A stretch of 5,397 nt of DNA from the NCBI GenBank assembly GCA_003696125.1, contig RFHZ01000946.1, positions 1 through 5,397 of the forward strand, read 5' to 3'. The notes beneath the pieces were generated by a model. It saw nothing but the letters and a program-made list of their open reading frames with translations, did not search any database and was not told the DNA's origin. This stretch comes from Nitrospinota bacterium (GTDB lineage Bacteria; Tectomicrobia; Entotheonellia; J063). Within the stretch, counting starts at the first letter, position 1; each line of letters starts with the position of its first letter. Positions 1 through 5,397 of this stretch are shown here, in pieces. A program made the position numbers and the translations under genes.

Positions 1-86
1 AGGTCAGACCGACCTGGGACTGGCCGTGACCGGAATTGCCGGTCCGGCCGGCCAGCGGAGGAGTCGCAAGCCGGTCGGTCTGACCT
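1..86. repeat. Nested inverted repeats inside cinA
   Basis: Bases 1-14 (AGGTCAGACCGACC) are the exact reverse complement of bases 73-86 (GGTCGGTCTGACCT). Inside them, 20-25 (CTGGCC) pairs with 50-55 (GGCCAG), and 28-33 (GACCGG) pairs with 39-44 (CCGGTC) around a 5-base loop. The three stems are correctly nested, so the RNA could form one long interrupted hairpin. The outer arm begins at the first base of the window and may extend further; a T before base 1 would pair with A87. The element lies wholly within coding sequence, and no function can be assigned from sequence alone. Confidence 0.6.
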
Positions 87-244
87 ACATCGCCCTGGCC
101 ACACCAGGGGAAACCTTCTGCCGGGAAATGATCTTTGCCGGCAGTCGTGAGGCCATCAAACAGCAGTCGGCAGAAGCAGCGCTCCGTCTCCTGCAGGCTT
201 ACCTCTCGACAAAGCCGACAGAGGGGAGGGAGGAAGAGCGGTGA
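1..244 (+). CDS. cinA: CinA/PncC-family nicotinamide-nucleotide amidase, C-terminal part (5' end outside window)
   Basis: The reading frame is open from base 2 to the TGA at 242-244 and gives about 80 residues. It carries the family signature VTGIAGP (bases 26-46), followed after a short loop by KPVG and LTYIALA. This matches the core of the CinA C-terminal domain, which deamidates nicotinamide mononucleotide to nicotinate mononucleotide in the cytosolic pyridine-nucleotide salvage cycle. The last stretch, with EAIKQQSAEAALRLLQAYL, fits the C-terminal helix of the family. Only the distal half of that domain is present, so it cannot be said whether this is full-length CinA, with an N-terminal MoCF-like domain, or a stand-alone PncC. 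The loop between GIAGP and KPVG reads AGQRRSR; relatives usually have a glycine-rich, often acidic loop, so this basic version is slightly odd. The stop overlaps the start of the next gene by four bases. Family assignment is firm; the symbol depends on the missing 5' end. Confidence 0.88.
   Translation, partial: GQTDLGLAVTGIAGPAGQRRSRKPVGLTYIALATPGETFCREMIFAGSREAIKQQSAEAALRLLQAYLSTKPTEGREEER
229..233 (+). promoter_or_regulatory. Shine-Dalgarno site for the GTG start at 241
   Basis: GGAGG sits seven bases before the GTG at 241, inside a purine-rich run (221-236) that also encodes the end of CinA. This supports GTG as the true start although it is not an ATG, and it supports coupled translation through the GTGA overlap. 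Confidence 0.75.
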
Positions 245-1233
245 TCTCTCTACGGATTCTGACCAGTAGCGATATCGTGCAGGCTTTGCCCATGGCCCAG
301 GCGATAGAGGGGATGAAACAGGCTTATGCCCAGCTCTCGACCGGTCAGGTCAGCATGCCGTTGCGCAGCCGGATCGAGATTCCCGCCTGCGATGGGGTTA
401 CCCTCTTCATGCCGGTGCATGTCACCGGCAGCAACGATCTGGCCGTGAAGGTGGTCTCGGTGTTCGGTCAGAATCCCCGCCGTAACCTCCCCCTGCTTCA
501 TGCCGTGGTCCTGGCCCTGGATGCAGAGACCGGTCAGCCGGTAGCCTTGCTGGAGGGGAATACCCTGACCGCCATCCGCACCGGTGCCGGGAGTGGCGCG
601 GCTACCGATCTCCTGGCCCGCCCTGATGCCGCTGTTGTGGCCATCCTGGGAAGCGGTACCCAGGCCCGCACCCAGCTCGAGGCGGTCTGCACCGTCCGTT
701 CCATCCGCTCCGTACGGGTATACAGCCCCAATCCGGCCCATGTGGAGGCCTTTGTGCGGGAGATGGCTGGCAAGGGACCCATCCCCCAAGACGTGCGAGG
801 AGTCTCTACTCCGCAAGAGGCGGTACAGGGGGCGGATATCATCTGTACCGCTACCAACTCGGCCACACCGGTCTTTGAGGGACGCTACCTGAAGGCAGGG
901 GCACACATCAATGCCATCGGGTCCTATACGACAGAGATGCAGGAGGTGGATGCTGAGACGGTGCGACGGGCCCTGGTGGTTGTCGATGCCCGGGAGTCGG
1001 TGCTGGCCGAGGCTGGCGATCTGGTCATCCCTCTCCAGAGGGGTGAGATCACGCTGGAGCATATCCATGCCGAACTGGGAGAGATCATTGCCGGGCACAA
1101 ACCGGGGCGCACAAGTCCAGAGCAGATCACCTACTTCAAGTCGTGTGGCGTGGCGGTGCAGGATGCCGTGGCGGCGCGTATTGCACTGGAGCGAGCCACG
1201 GCGGCGTGTCTGGGAACCGTGGTAACGCTGTAA
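241..1233 (+). CDS. Ornithine cyclodeaminase / mu-crystallin family NAD(P)-dependent protein
   Basis: This 330-residue protein has the normal length and full layout of the OCD/mu-crystallin family. These are cytosolic enzymes that act on amino or imino acids with NAD(P)(H): ornithine cyclodeaminase, alanine dehydrogenase and cyclic ketimine reductases. Visible landmarks are R44 and K70 (in LAVKVVSVF), R113 in AIRTGAGSGAAT, the Rossmann loop GSGTQA at 137-142, the CTATNSATPVF strand at 202-212, and D237 in the MQEVDAE segment. K70, R113 and D237 correspond by position to the catalytic or carboxylate-binding residues known in Pseudomonas ornithine cyclodeaminase. After the second Rossmann strand the sequence is YSPN (161-164), without the acidic residue typical of strict NAD binding, so NADP(H) use is possible. 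The substrate cannot be read from sequence; alanine dehydrogenase or imine reductase activity is as likely as ornithine cyclisation. The start is GTG, with GGAGG seven bases upstream, and it overlaps the cinA stop. Confidence 0.93.
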   Translation: MISLRILTSSDIVQALPMAQAIEGMKQAYAQLSTGQVSMPLRSRIEIPACDGVTLFMPVHVTGSNDLAVKVVSVFGQNPRRNLPLLHAVVLALDAETGQPVALLEGNTLTAIRTGAGSGAATDLLARPDAAVVAILGSGTQARTQLEAVCTVRSIRSVRVYSPNPAHVEAFVREMAGKGPIPQDVRGVSTPQEAVQGADIICTATNSATPVFEGRYLKAGAHINAIGSYTTEMQEVDAETVRRALVVVDARESVLAEAGDLVIPLQRGEITLEHIHAELGEIIAGHKPGRTSPEQITYFKSCGVAVQDAVAARIALERATAACLGTVVTL

Positions 1234-1256
1234 GCCTCTTTCTCATTCAGGAGGCT
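1233..1256. terminator. Short hairpin between convergent stop codons, possible bidirectional terminator
   Basis: AGCCTC at 1233-1238 pairs with GAGGCT at 1251-1256. On the plus-strand RNA a G-U pair (1239/1250) and an A-U pair (1240/1249) extend the stem around an 8-base loop. The structure takes up the whole 22-base gap and touches both stop codons. No U-tract follows on either strand, so it does not look like a classical intrinsic terminator. It may slow or separate opposing transcription, or it may be chance. Confidence 0.35.
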
Positions 1257-2902
1257 CACCCCCTTTGCTGCCGGTACCGCTCTTCTTCCTGCTGGCGCAG
1301 CACCCGGCGCATGATCTTCCCCGTGGTGGTGAGAGGAAGGGCCTCCACGAACTCGATCTCGCGTGGATACTCATGCGCTGCCAGCCGGGCTTTGACAAAA
1401 TCCTGGATCGAGCGGGTTAAGGCATCTGAAGGCTGAAAGCCGGGTTTCAGCCTGATAAAAGCCTTGACAATGGTGCCCCGTATGGCGTGGGGCGCACCGA
1501 TCACCGCGACCATGGAGACGGCCGGGTGTTTGAGGATGGTGTCCTCCACCTCGGCCGGGCCGATGCGATACCCGCTGCTGATGATCAGGTCGTCTTTGCG
1601 TCCCATAAACCAGAAGTACCCCTCCTCGTCCATACGGGCCAGGTCACCGGTACAGGCCCAGTCCCCGATAAACTTCTCTGCCGTGGCCTGCGGGTTGTTC
1701 CAGTAGCCGAGAAACATCACCGGATCCGGGCGCTTGATGGCGATTTCCCCGATTTCCCCGACCGGGGTGGGACTCCCATCCTCCTGGATGATGGCCACCT
1801 GGTGTCCTGGGATCGGCTTCCCCATAGAACCGGGTTTGATTTCCATCACCTCATGACAGTTCCCGATCACGAGATTCACCTCGGTCTGGCCGTAAAACTC
1901 GTTGATGGTCACGCCTAACTCCTCTCGCCCCCAGGCGAGTACCTCTTCGCCGAGCGACTCTCCTCCGCTCCCTACGGTGCGCAGGCTGAAGCGATAGCGT
2001 TCCCTGGGATGGGGCACTTCACGCATCATCTTGAGGGCGGTAGGGGGGAGGAAGGCATTCCGGATCCGGTGGCGGGCCAGGAGGGCAAACGCCTTTTCTG
2101 GATCGAATTTCCGGGCACGATAGGCCACCACGGGGAGCCCGTGATGCCAGGCCGGAAAGAGGATATCGATCAGCCCGCCGATCCAGGCCCAATCGGCCGG
2201 GGTCCAGAAGCAATCCCCCGGCTGGGGGGCAAAGTTGTGGGGAAACTCAAAACCGGGGAGATGACCCAGCAGGACACGATGGGCATGGAGAGCCCCCTTG
2301 GGGGATCCGGTGGTCCCAGAGGTGTAGATGATCAGGGCCGGATCATCGGCCCGGGTCGGCAGCGGTGAGAAAGTCTCTGCCCCCTGCTGGAGCAGGTCAG
2401 CAAACACCGGAAACTCTGCTACCGGTTTGCTTGCCACCACGATGATCTGCTGGAGAGAGGGGAGATGAGGGCGGATGGCCACGATCTTTTCCAGGTTTTC
2501 TTCATCCACGACCACCATCTTTGCCTCGCTATCCCCCAGGCGGTATTCCAGGGCATCAGGGCCAAAGAGGGAGAAGAGGGGAATGGTGATGGCCCCGAGT
2601 TTGTACGCGGCCAGATGGGTCAATGCCGTCTCCGGCCGTTGCGTCAGCACGATCCCGATCCGATCCCCACGTCCCAGGCCGAGTCCCTGCAGGCTGTTGG
2701 CCAGCCGGTTGCTCAACTCTTTGAGCTGGGCAAAGGTATACTCGGTAACGGTATCGGTCTCTTCATCATGATAGATGAGGGCTCGTCGGGAAGGTGCCTG
2801 GGCATGCTTGTCGCAGATGTCTACGGCGATGTTATAATAGTCGGGAATCTCCCAGCGAAATCGCTCCACCGTCTCCTGATAGGTTTTGCCCGGTTTTAGC
2901 AT
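1256..2902 (-). CDS. AMP-forming acyl-CoA synthetase (ACSM / acetyl-CoA synthetase-like)
   Basis: This 548-residue member of the ANL adenylating superfamily activates a carboxylic acid with ATP to an acyl-AMP and then to acyl-CoA in the cytosol. All core motifs are intact: the phosphate-binding loop YTSGTTGSPKG (193-203), TPADWAWIGG (234-243), EFYGQTE (335-341), TGD with the ribose-binding Asp at 420, the hinge segment GRKDDLI (434-440), the CoA-binding SGYRIGPAEVE (443-453), and the catalytic Lys529 in TTTGK near the C terminus. The pattern, with YGQTE rather than the WWQTE of acetyl-CoA synthetase, resembles medium-chain or aromatic acyl-CoA ligases, but the exact acid is not predictable. 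The ATG is preceded by AGGAGAGGGG (2910-2919) at good spacing. The gene starts 30 bases after the TPR lipoprotein stop on the same strand and is probably the last gene of that unit. It ends 22 bases from the convergent OCD-family gene. Confidence 0.94.
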   Translation of the reverse strand: MLKPGKTYQETVERFRWEIPDYYNIAVDICDKHAQAPSRRALIYHDEETDTVTEYTFAQLKELSNRLANSLQGLGLGRGDRIGIVLTQRPETALTHLAAYKLGAITIPLFSLFGPDALEYRLGDSEAKMVVVDEENLEKIVAIRPHLPSLQQIIVVASKPVAEFPVFADLLQQGAETFSPLPTRADDPALIIYTSGTTGSPKGALHAHRVLLGHLPGFEFPHNFAPQPGDCFWTPADWAWIGGLIDILFPAWHHGLPVVAYRARKFDPEKAFALLARHRIRNAFLPPTALKMMREVPHPRERYRFSLRTVGSGGESLGEEVLAWGREELGVTINEFYGQTEVNLVIGNCHEVMEIKPGSMGKPIPGHQVAIIQEDGSPTPVGEIGEIAIKRPDPVMFLGYWNNPQATAEKFIGDWACTGDLARMDEEGYFWFMGRKDDLIISSGYRIGPAEVEDTILKHPAVSMVAVIGAPHAIRGTIVKAFIRLKPGFQPSDALTRSIQDFVKARLAAHEYPREIEFVEALPLTTTGKIMRRVLRQQEEERYRQQRG

Positions 2903-2932
2903 CTCTTTTCCCCTCTCCTGAACGTTACTCTG

Positions 2933-3649
2933 TTACCTGGTCGGCGGATTCTGCTGGCGGTATCTGGTCCAGATGGTTTGGGCCCGTGCCTCCAGCCTTC
3001 TCGCCTCTTCCTCTCGTTGCATCTTCCGTAGCAGGTCCGCATAGTTTTCCAGACCGACCGCTACATAGGGATGCTGCGGTCCTAAGGTGTGTTCCCAGAT
3101 GGCCAGGGCACGCTGGTACAGAGGTTCTGCCTGGGCAAACTTCCCCTGGGCAGTATAGAGCTCGGCAAGGTTATTGAGCGTGGAGGCCACATCAGGGTGT
3201 TCCGGTCCCAGGGCTTTCTCCCGGATGCGCAGGGCCCACCGGTAGAGCGATTCGGCTTCCTCGTATCTCCCCTGCGCCTTGTAGAGGAGAGCCAGGTTGT
3301 TCAGGCTGGTGGCCAGCGAGGGATGGTCGAGACCGAGGGCTTTCTCATCGATGGCGATGGCCTGCTTGTAAAACGACTCGGCTTCGGCGTATCGCTTTTG
3401 GGTCTTATAGAGCAGGGCTAAATTGTGCAGGATCATGGCACGACGGGGATCCTCTGCCCCAAAAGGCTCCACCTCCCTGAGCGCGGCCCGGTACATCTGT
3501 TCGGCCTGGTCGTAGCGACCCTGCCGGTAGAAGGTGATCCCCTCGTTGAGATAGGCTCGCCACAGGGTGCTCTTGGGAGTGCAGGCCACGAGGATCCAGC
3601 CCAGCAGGCAGAGGCAGCCCAGATGCAACCGGTATGAATGTCGATGCAT
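2933..3649 (-). CDS. TPR-repeat lipoprotein (kinesin light chain-type repeats)
   Basis: The chosen ATG gives 238 residues. The protein begins with a lipoprotein signal peptide: basic MHRHSYR, a hydrophobic stretch, then the lipobox LVAC with the lipidated cysteine at 23. Thr follows the cysteine, so there is no inner-membrane-retention Asp in a diderm host. The rest is five tetratricopeptide units. The first (about 32-70) is one residue short, three are exact 42-residue units (71-112, 113-154, 155-196) with the repeating NLALLY, GRY, AE-LY-RAL and LGP-HP pattern, and the last (197-233) is degenerate. Such units form a protein-binding superhelix; no enzyme domain is present, so a scaffold or adaptor role at the envelope is inferred. 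Starts further upstream are possible: ATG at 3661, or TTG at 3682, which would overlap the ATPase gene. All keep the signal peptide. The binding partner is unknown. Confidence 0.88.
   Translation of the reverse strand: MHRHSYRLHLGCLCLLGWILVACTPKSTLWRAYLNEGITFYRQGRYDQAEQMYRAALREVEPFGAEDPRRAMILHNLALLYKTQKRYAEAESFYKQAIAIDEKALGLDHPSLATSLNNLALLYKAQGRYEEAESLYRWALRIREKALGPEHPDVASTLNNLAELYTAQGKFAQAEPLYQRALAIWEHTLGPQHPYVAVGLENYADLLRKMQREEEARRLEARAQTIWTRYRQQNPPTR
3062..3439 (-). repeat. Three 126-base tandem repeat units encoding TPRs 2-4
   Basis: Three successive 126-base units (3314-3439, 3188-3313, 3062-3187) encode 42-residue TPRs in exact phase. Similarity is visible at DNA level as well as protein level; for example GGGCTTTCTC occurs at 3337-3346 and again exactly 126 bases away at 3211-3220. 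This fits expansion by duplication of a single unit, followed by drift. Confidence 0.8.
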
Positions 3650-3650
3650 G

Positions 3651-3668
3651 CTCCTTCCCATCCCTCCT
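3651..3668 (-). promoter_or_regulatory. Ribosome-binding region deciding the TPR lipoprotein start
   Basis: On the minus strand AGGAGG occupies 3668-3663 and AAGGAG 3656-3651. The first is 13 bases from the ATG at 3649, and the second is only one base from it. For the alternative ATG at 3661, AGGAGG is one base away. Neither spacing is ideal. The ATG at 3649 is preferred because it gives the more compact signal peptide, but the choice is not certain. Confidence 0.45.
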
Positions 3669-3671
3669 GCC

Positions 3672-5354
3672 TCAGATGGCAAAGCCCCTGATGTTCACCT
3701 CTTCCTCTCCCTGGATGAGGAGGGAGGTGTCTTGTTGACGTCTCTGCTCCTGGGTGGGGGAAAAATAGGAGAGCCAGTCGGCCGGTGCATCGAGGGTTTC
3801 TCCTCCATGGGCCGTATAGCGCTTCCGTACCCGGCACAAAACCGGGGTGTTGACCGCGGCACCGGCAACGATGACCTGGCCTTTGGAGAGGGCAGGGAGT
3901 TCATCGAGCAGGTCGCGACCCGCCCCTTCCACGCCAGAAGCGATGCTGCTCTGGTCGATCGGGTTGACGATGCGCATGATGAACTGGGTCATACACTGGG
4001 AGAGCACGTCGGCATCGAGCTTGCCCGGACGCTGGCTGATGATCCCTACCCCCACCCCAAACTTCCTCCCCTCGGCCAGGATGGTCTTCAGGATGCTGGT
4101 GGTAACGACTGTTGCTCCCTGGGGGGCAAAGCGATGCCCCTCTTCCAGGAGAATGAAGACCGGATAGGGGATGTAGTTCTCCGAGGAGGGGAGGATACGG
4201 TTACGGGTGGTATCGAGGCGTGCCTTGTAAATACGCCGCAGCAGGGTTCCGACAATGACCTGCTGTTCCTCCTGCTCGATTTCCGAAAGCTGGAATACCG
4301 TGCACTGTCCCGGTTTGAAGAGGGCATTCAGCGGGATATGTTCTTTGTCGGAAAAGACAGAGGAGGCCTTCCCAAAACGGGACTCTAACCTCCAGATCAG
4401 CCCGTTGATCGTGGAGAGATCATGGTCTTTCCCTTCTCCATCGTCGCGACCCTGGTTGGTCACGTTGAAGAGGGCTTCTTTGAGGTCGTCAAGCCCCCAG
4501 AGATAGGAGTCGAGTTCATCCCGTCTGGCTCTCCGGGTAACCGTGCGGTAGGCCTGGCGCAGGAAGAAGTTCATCTTATCGGAGAGGTTGGGGAGGAGAT
4601 AACACAGGTCTGCTTCGGTCAGGGAAGAGAGACGGACCTTGATCTTTTCCGGCTGGAAGACGCGGACCGTAGGGGTGTAACTCCCCTCCCGAAAGGCCGG
4701 ATGCCCTTCGATGGCCTTGAGGGTACCATATTCCCCGTGGGGGTCGACGACCAGGACCGCTGCCCGGTTATAGGGACGCATCAACTCCTCGATCAAGACA
4801 CTGGCCGTATAGCTCTTCCCGCTCCCGGTGCTGGCCAGAATGGCCAGATGGGTACTCACCAGCTCTTTTACCCGCAGGATAATGGGAACCCGTCCCTCTT
4901 CTCGCGTGAGCAGGGAGCCGAGATGAGCTGAGCCGACAGAGCCCTGGGCCTTGGCACTGAGAACCTGGGCCAGGAGGTCGTCAGAGGCGAGGAACACCTG
5001 CTGTCCCGGCTGGGGAGGGATGCGGGGATTGACAAAGCTCCCCAGGGCCGGATCGTAGAACCCGGTGACGGCAACCACCACTTCGTAGAGTTCGGGTTGC
5101 ACCAGCTCACACCCGATCAGGCGGGATACCAGGCGGGGAGAGATCTGGGGATCGGCCAGGAAGCTATCCGGAAGGCTACGGACCAGGCGGCGTTCCACGA
5201 TCTTCCCGAGGATCGGCCGGGTTTCGGTATCGATCTGGGCCTGATAGAAGACGAACTCTCCGATTTTGGTATGCTTATGGTCCGAGGTGATGAAGAGGTA
5301 TTCGTGGGACTTCTCTCCCGGGCCTTTGACCGTTCCGACCAGGATATCCGTCAT
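3672..5354 (-). CDS. herA: HerA-like hexameric ATPase / DNA translocase (HAS-barrel and DUF87 domains)
   Basis: The chosen start gives 560 residues. HerA proteins are FtsK/HerA-superfamily ring ATPases that move along double-stranded DNA, classically with the nuclease NurA in end resection; bacterial relatives also occur in phage-defence complexes. The N-terminal part (about 3-90) has the HAS-barrel pattern, with DILVGTVKGPG and IGEFVFYQ. The ATPase core shows Walker A ASTGSGKS (174-181, Lys180), the family motif DPHGEY (204-209), Walker B FILLEE with Glu404-Glu405, followed by GHRF, and EGRKFGVGVGIISQRP (428-443) with the sensor/arginine-finger region. The C-terminal LPALSKGQVIVAG segment is also typical. 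A charged stretch at about 297-314 is rich in D, G and K. An in-frame ATG 33 bases upstream (5387) lacks a Shine-Dalgarno site. The gene lies 22 bases before the TPR lipoprotein. No NurA-like gene is in the window. A defence-type HerA rather than a repair HerA cannot be excluded. Confidence 0.9.
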   Translation of the reverse strand: MTDILVGTVKGPGEKSHEYLFITSDHKHTKIGEFVFYQAQIDTETRPILGKIVERRLVRSLPDSFLADPQISPRLVSRLIGCELVQPELYEVVVAVTGFYDPALGSFVNPRIPPQPGQQVFLASDDLLAQVLSAKAQGSVGSAHLGSLLTREEGRVPIILRVKELVSTHLAILASTGSGKSYTASVLIEELMRPYNRAAVLVVDPHGEYGTLKAIEGHPAFREGSYTPTVRVFQPEKIKVRLSSLTEADLCYLLPNLSDKMNFFLRQAYRTVTRRARRDELDSYLWGLDDLKEALFNVTNQGRDDGEGKDHDLSTINGLIWRLESRFGKASSVFSDKEHIPLNALFKPGQCTVFQLSEIEQEEQQVIVGTLLRRIYKARLDTTRNRILPSSENYIPYPVFILLEEGHRFAPQGATVVTTSILKTILAEGRKFGVGVGIISQRPGKLDADVLSQCMTQFIMRIVNPIDQSSIASGVEGAGRDLLDELPALSKGQVIVAGAAVNTPVLCRVRKRYTAHGGETLDAPADWLSYFSPTQEQRRQQDTSLLIQGEEEVNIRGFAI

Positions 5355-5358
5355 CTCT

Positions 5359-5367
5359 CCTCCCCCT
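5359..5367 (-). promoter_or_regulatory. Shine-Dalgarno site deciding the HerA start
   Basis: On the minus strand AGGGGGAGG (5367-5359) lies four bases before the ATG at 5354. The longer candidate start, the ATG at 5387, has only GAAAACCCGC upstream within the window and no Shine-Dalgarno match. The shorter start also places the HAS-barrel right at the N terminus, as is usual in the family. No promoter is recognisable in the 43 bases left to the window edge. Confidence 0.7.
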
Positions 5368-5397
5368 GTCTGCTGGGTATTTGCCATGCGGGTTTTC

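Noticed and set aside
250-1098. 282-codon open frame on the minus strand
   Set aside because: It is antisense to the complete OCD-family gene. The composition is rich in G, H, D and Q with no domain pattern, as expected for a reverse-frame shadow.
2320-2350. GATGATC / GATCATC inverted repeat
   Set aside because: It is a 7-base stem within the acyl-CoA synthetase gene, overlapping the conserved YTSGTTG coding region. Stems of this size are common by chance.
2465-2899. 144-codon open frame on the plus strand
   Set aside because: It is antisense to the N-terminal part of the acyl-CoA synthetase, with no domain signature, so it is judged a shadow frame.
2903-2932. 30-base gap between the TPR lipoprotein and acyl-CoA synthetase genes examined for a promoter or terminator
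   Set aside because: It holds only a purine-rich Shine-Dalgarno region and an AACGTT palindrome. There is no -35/-10 pair and no stem with a U-tract.
3433-3837. 134-codon minus-strand frame bridging the HerA-like and TPR genes
   Set aside because: It runs out of frame through the C-terminal HerA coding region and the lipoprotein signal region, both of which are convincing in their own frames. The translation is rich in Arg, Pro and Gly without domain features.
3567-4388. 273-codon open frame on the plus strand
   Set aside because: It is antisense to the HerA-like ATPase and the 5' end of the TPR gene. The opposite strand encodes intact Walker and HerA motifs, and the plus-strand translation shows no recognisable domain. 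Long antisense frames are expected in GC-rich genes.
5355-5387. N-terminal extension of the HerA-like protein to the ATG at 5387
   Set aside because: The extra 11 residues are low-complexity (NTQQTGGGE), the upstream ATG has no Shine-Dalgarno site, and the ATG at 5354 has a strong one and begins right at the HAS-barrel.

Overview
This is a GC-rich bacterial chromosomal segment, near 60% G+C by eye, with densely packed genes. It carries five protein genes in two convergent groups, and almost every base is coding. Nothing resembles an insertion sequence, phage gene, tRNA, rRNA or CRISPR array. A lipobox signal peptide, a CinA-type protein and purine-rich Shine-Dalgarno sites show a bacterium. 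The phylum cannot be fixed from this sequence. Kinesin-light-chain-type TPR proteins, a bacterial HerA-like ATPase and an ACSM-like acyl-CoA ligase would fit an environmental lineage such as NC10, Nitrospirota-like or deltaproteobacterial groups, but that is only a guess.

Left group (+ strand, 1-1233): the 3' end of a CinA/PncC-type nicotinamide-nucleotide amidase gene, cut by the window edge, overlaps by 4 bases (GTGA) a complete gene for an ornithine cyclodeaminase/mu-crystallin family NAD(P)-dependent enzyme. The two are probably translationally coupled. The first 86 bases of the window contain a nested set of inverted repeats inside the cinA coding sequence.

Convergence point (1234-1255): only 22 bases separate the two groups. 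A short hairpin spans this gap and touches both stop codons.

Right group (- strand, 5354 down to 1256): a HerA-like hexameric ATPase/translocase, then a small TPR-repeat lipoprotein, then an AMP-forming acyl-CoA synthetase. Gaps are about 22 and 30 bases, so this looks like one transcription unit whose promoter and first genes may lie beyond the right edge. The three products have no obvious shared pathway: DNA translocation, an envelope scaffold and acyl activation. No NurA or other nuclease partner for HerA is inside the window, so the sequence just right of 5397 is the most informative place to look. I do not see a demonstrable new system here. The best leads are the orphan HerA with its unusual downstream neighbours and the inverted repeat in cinA.
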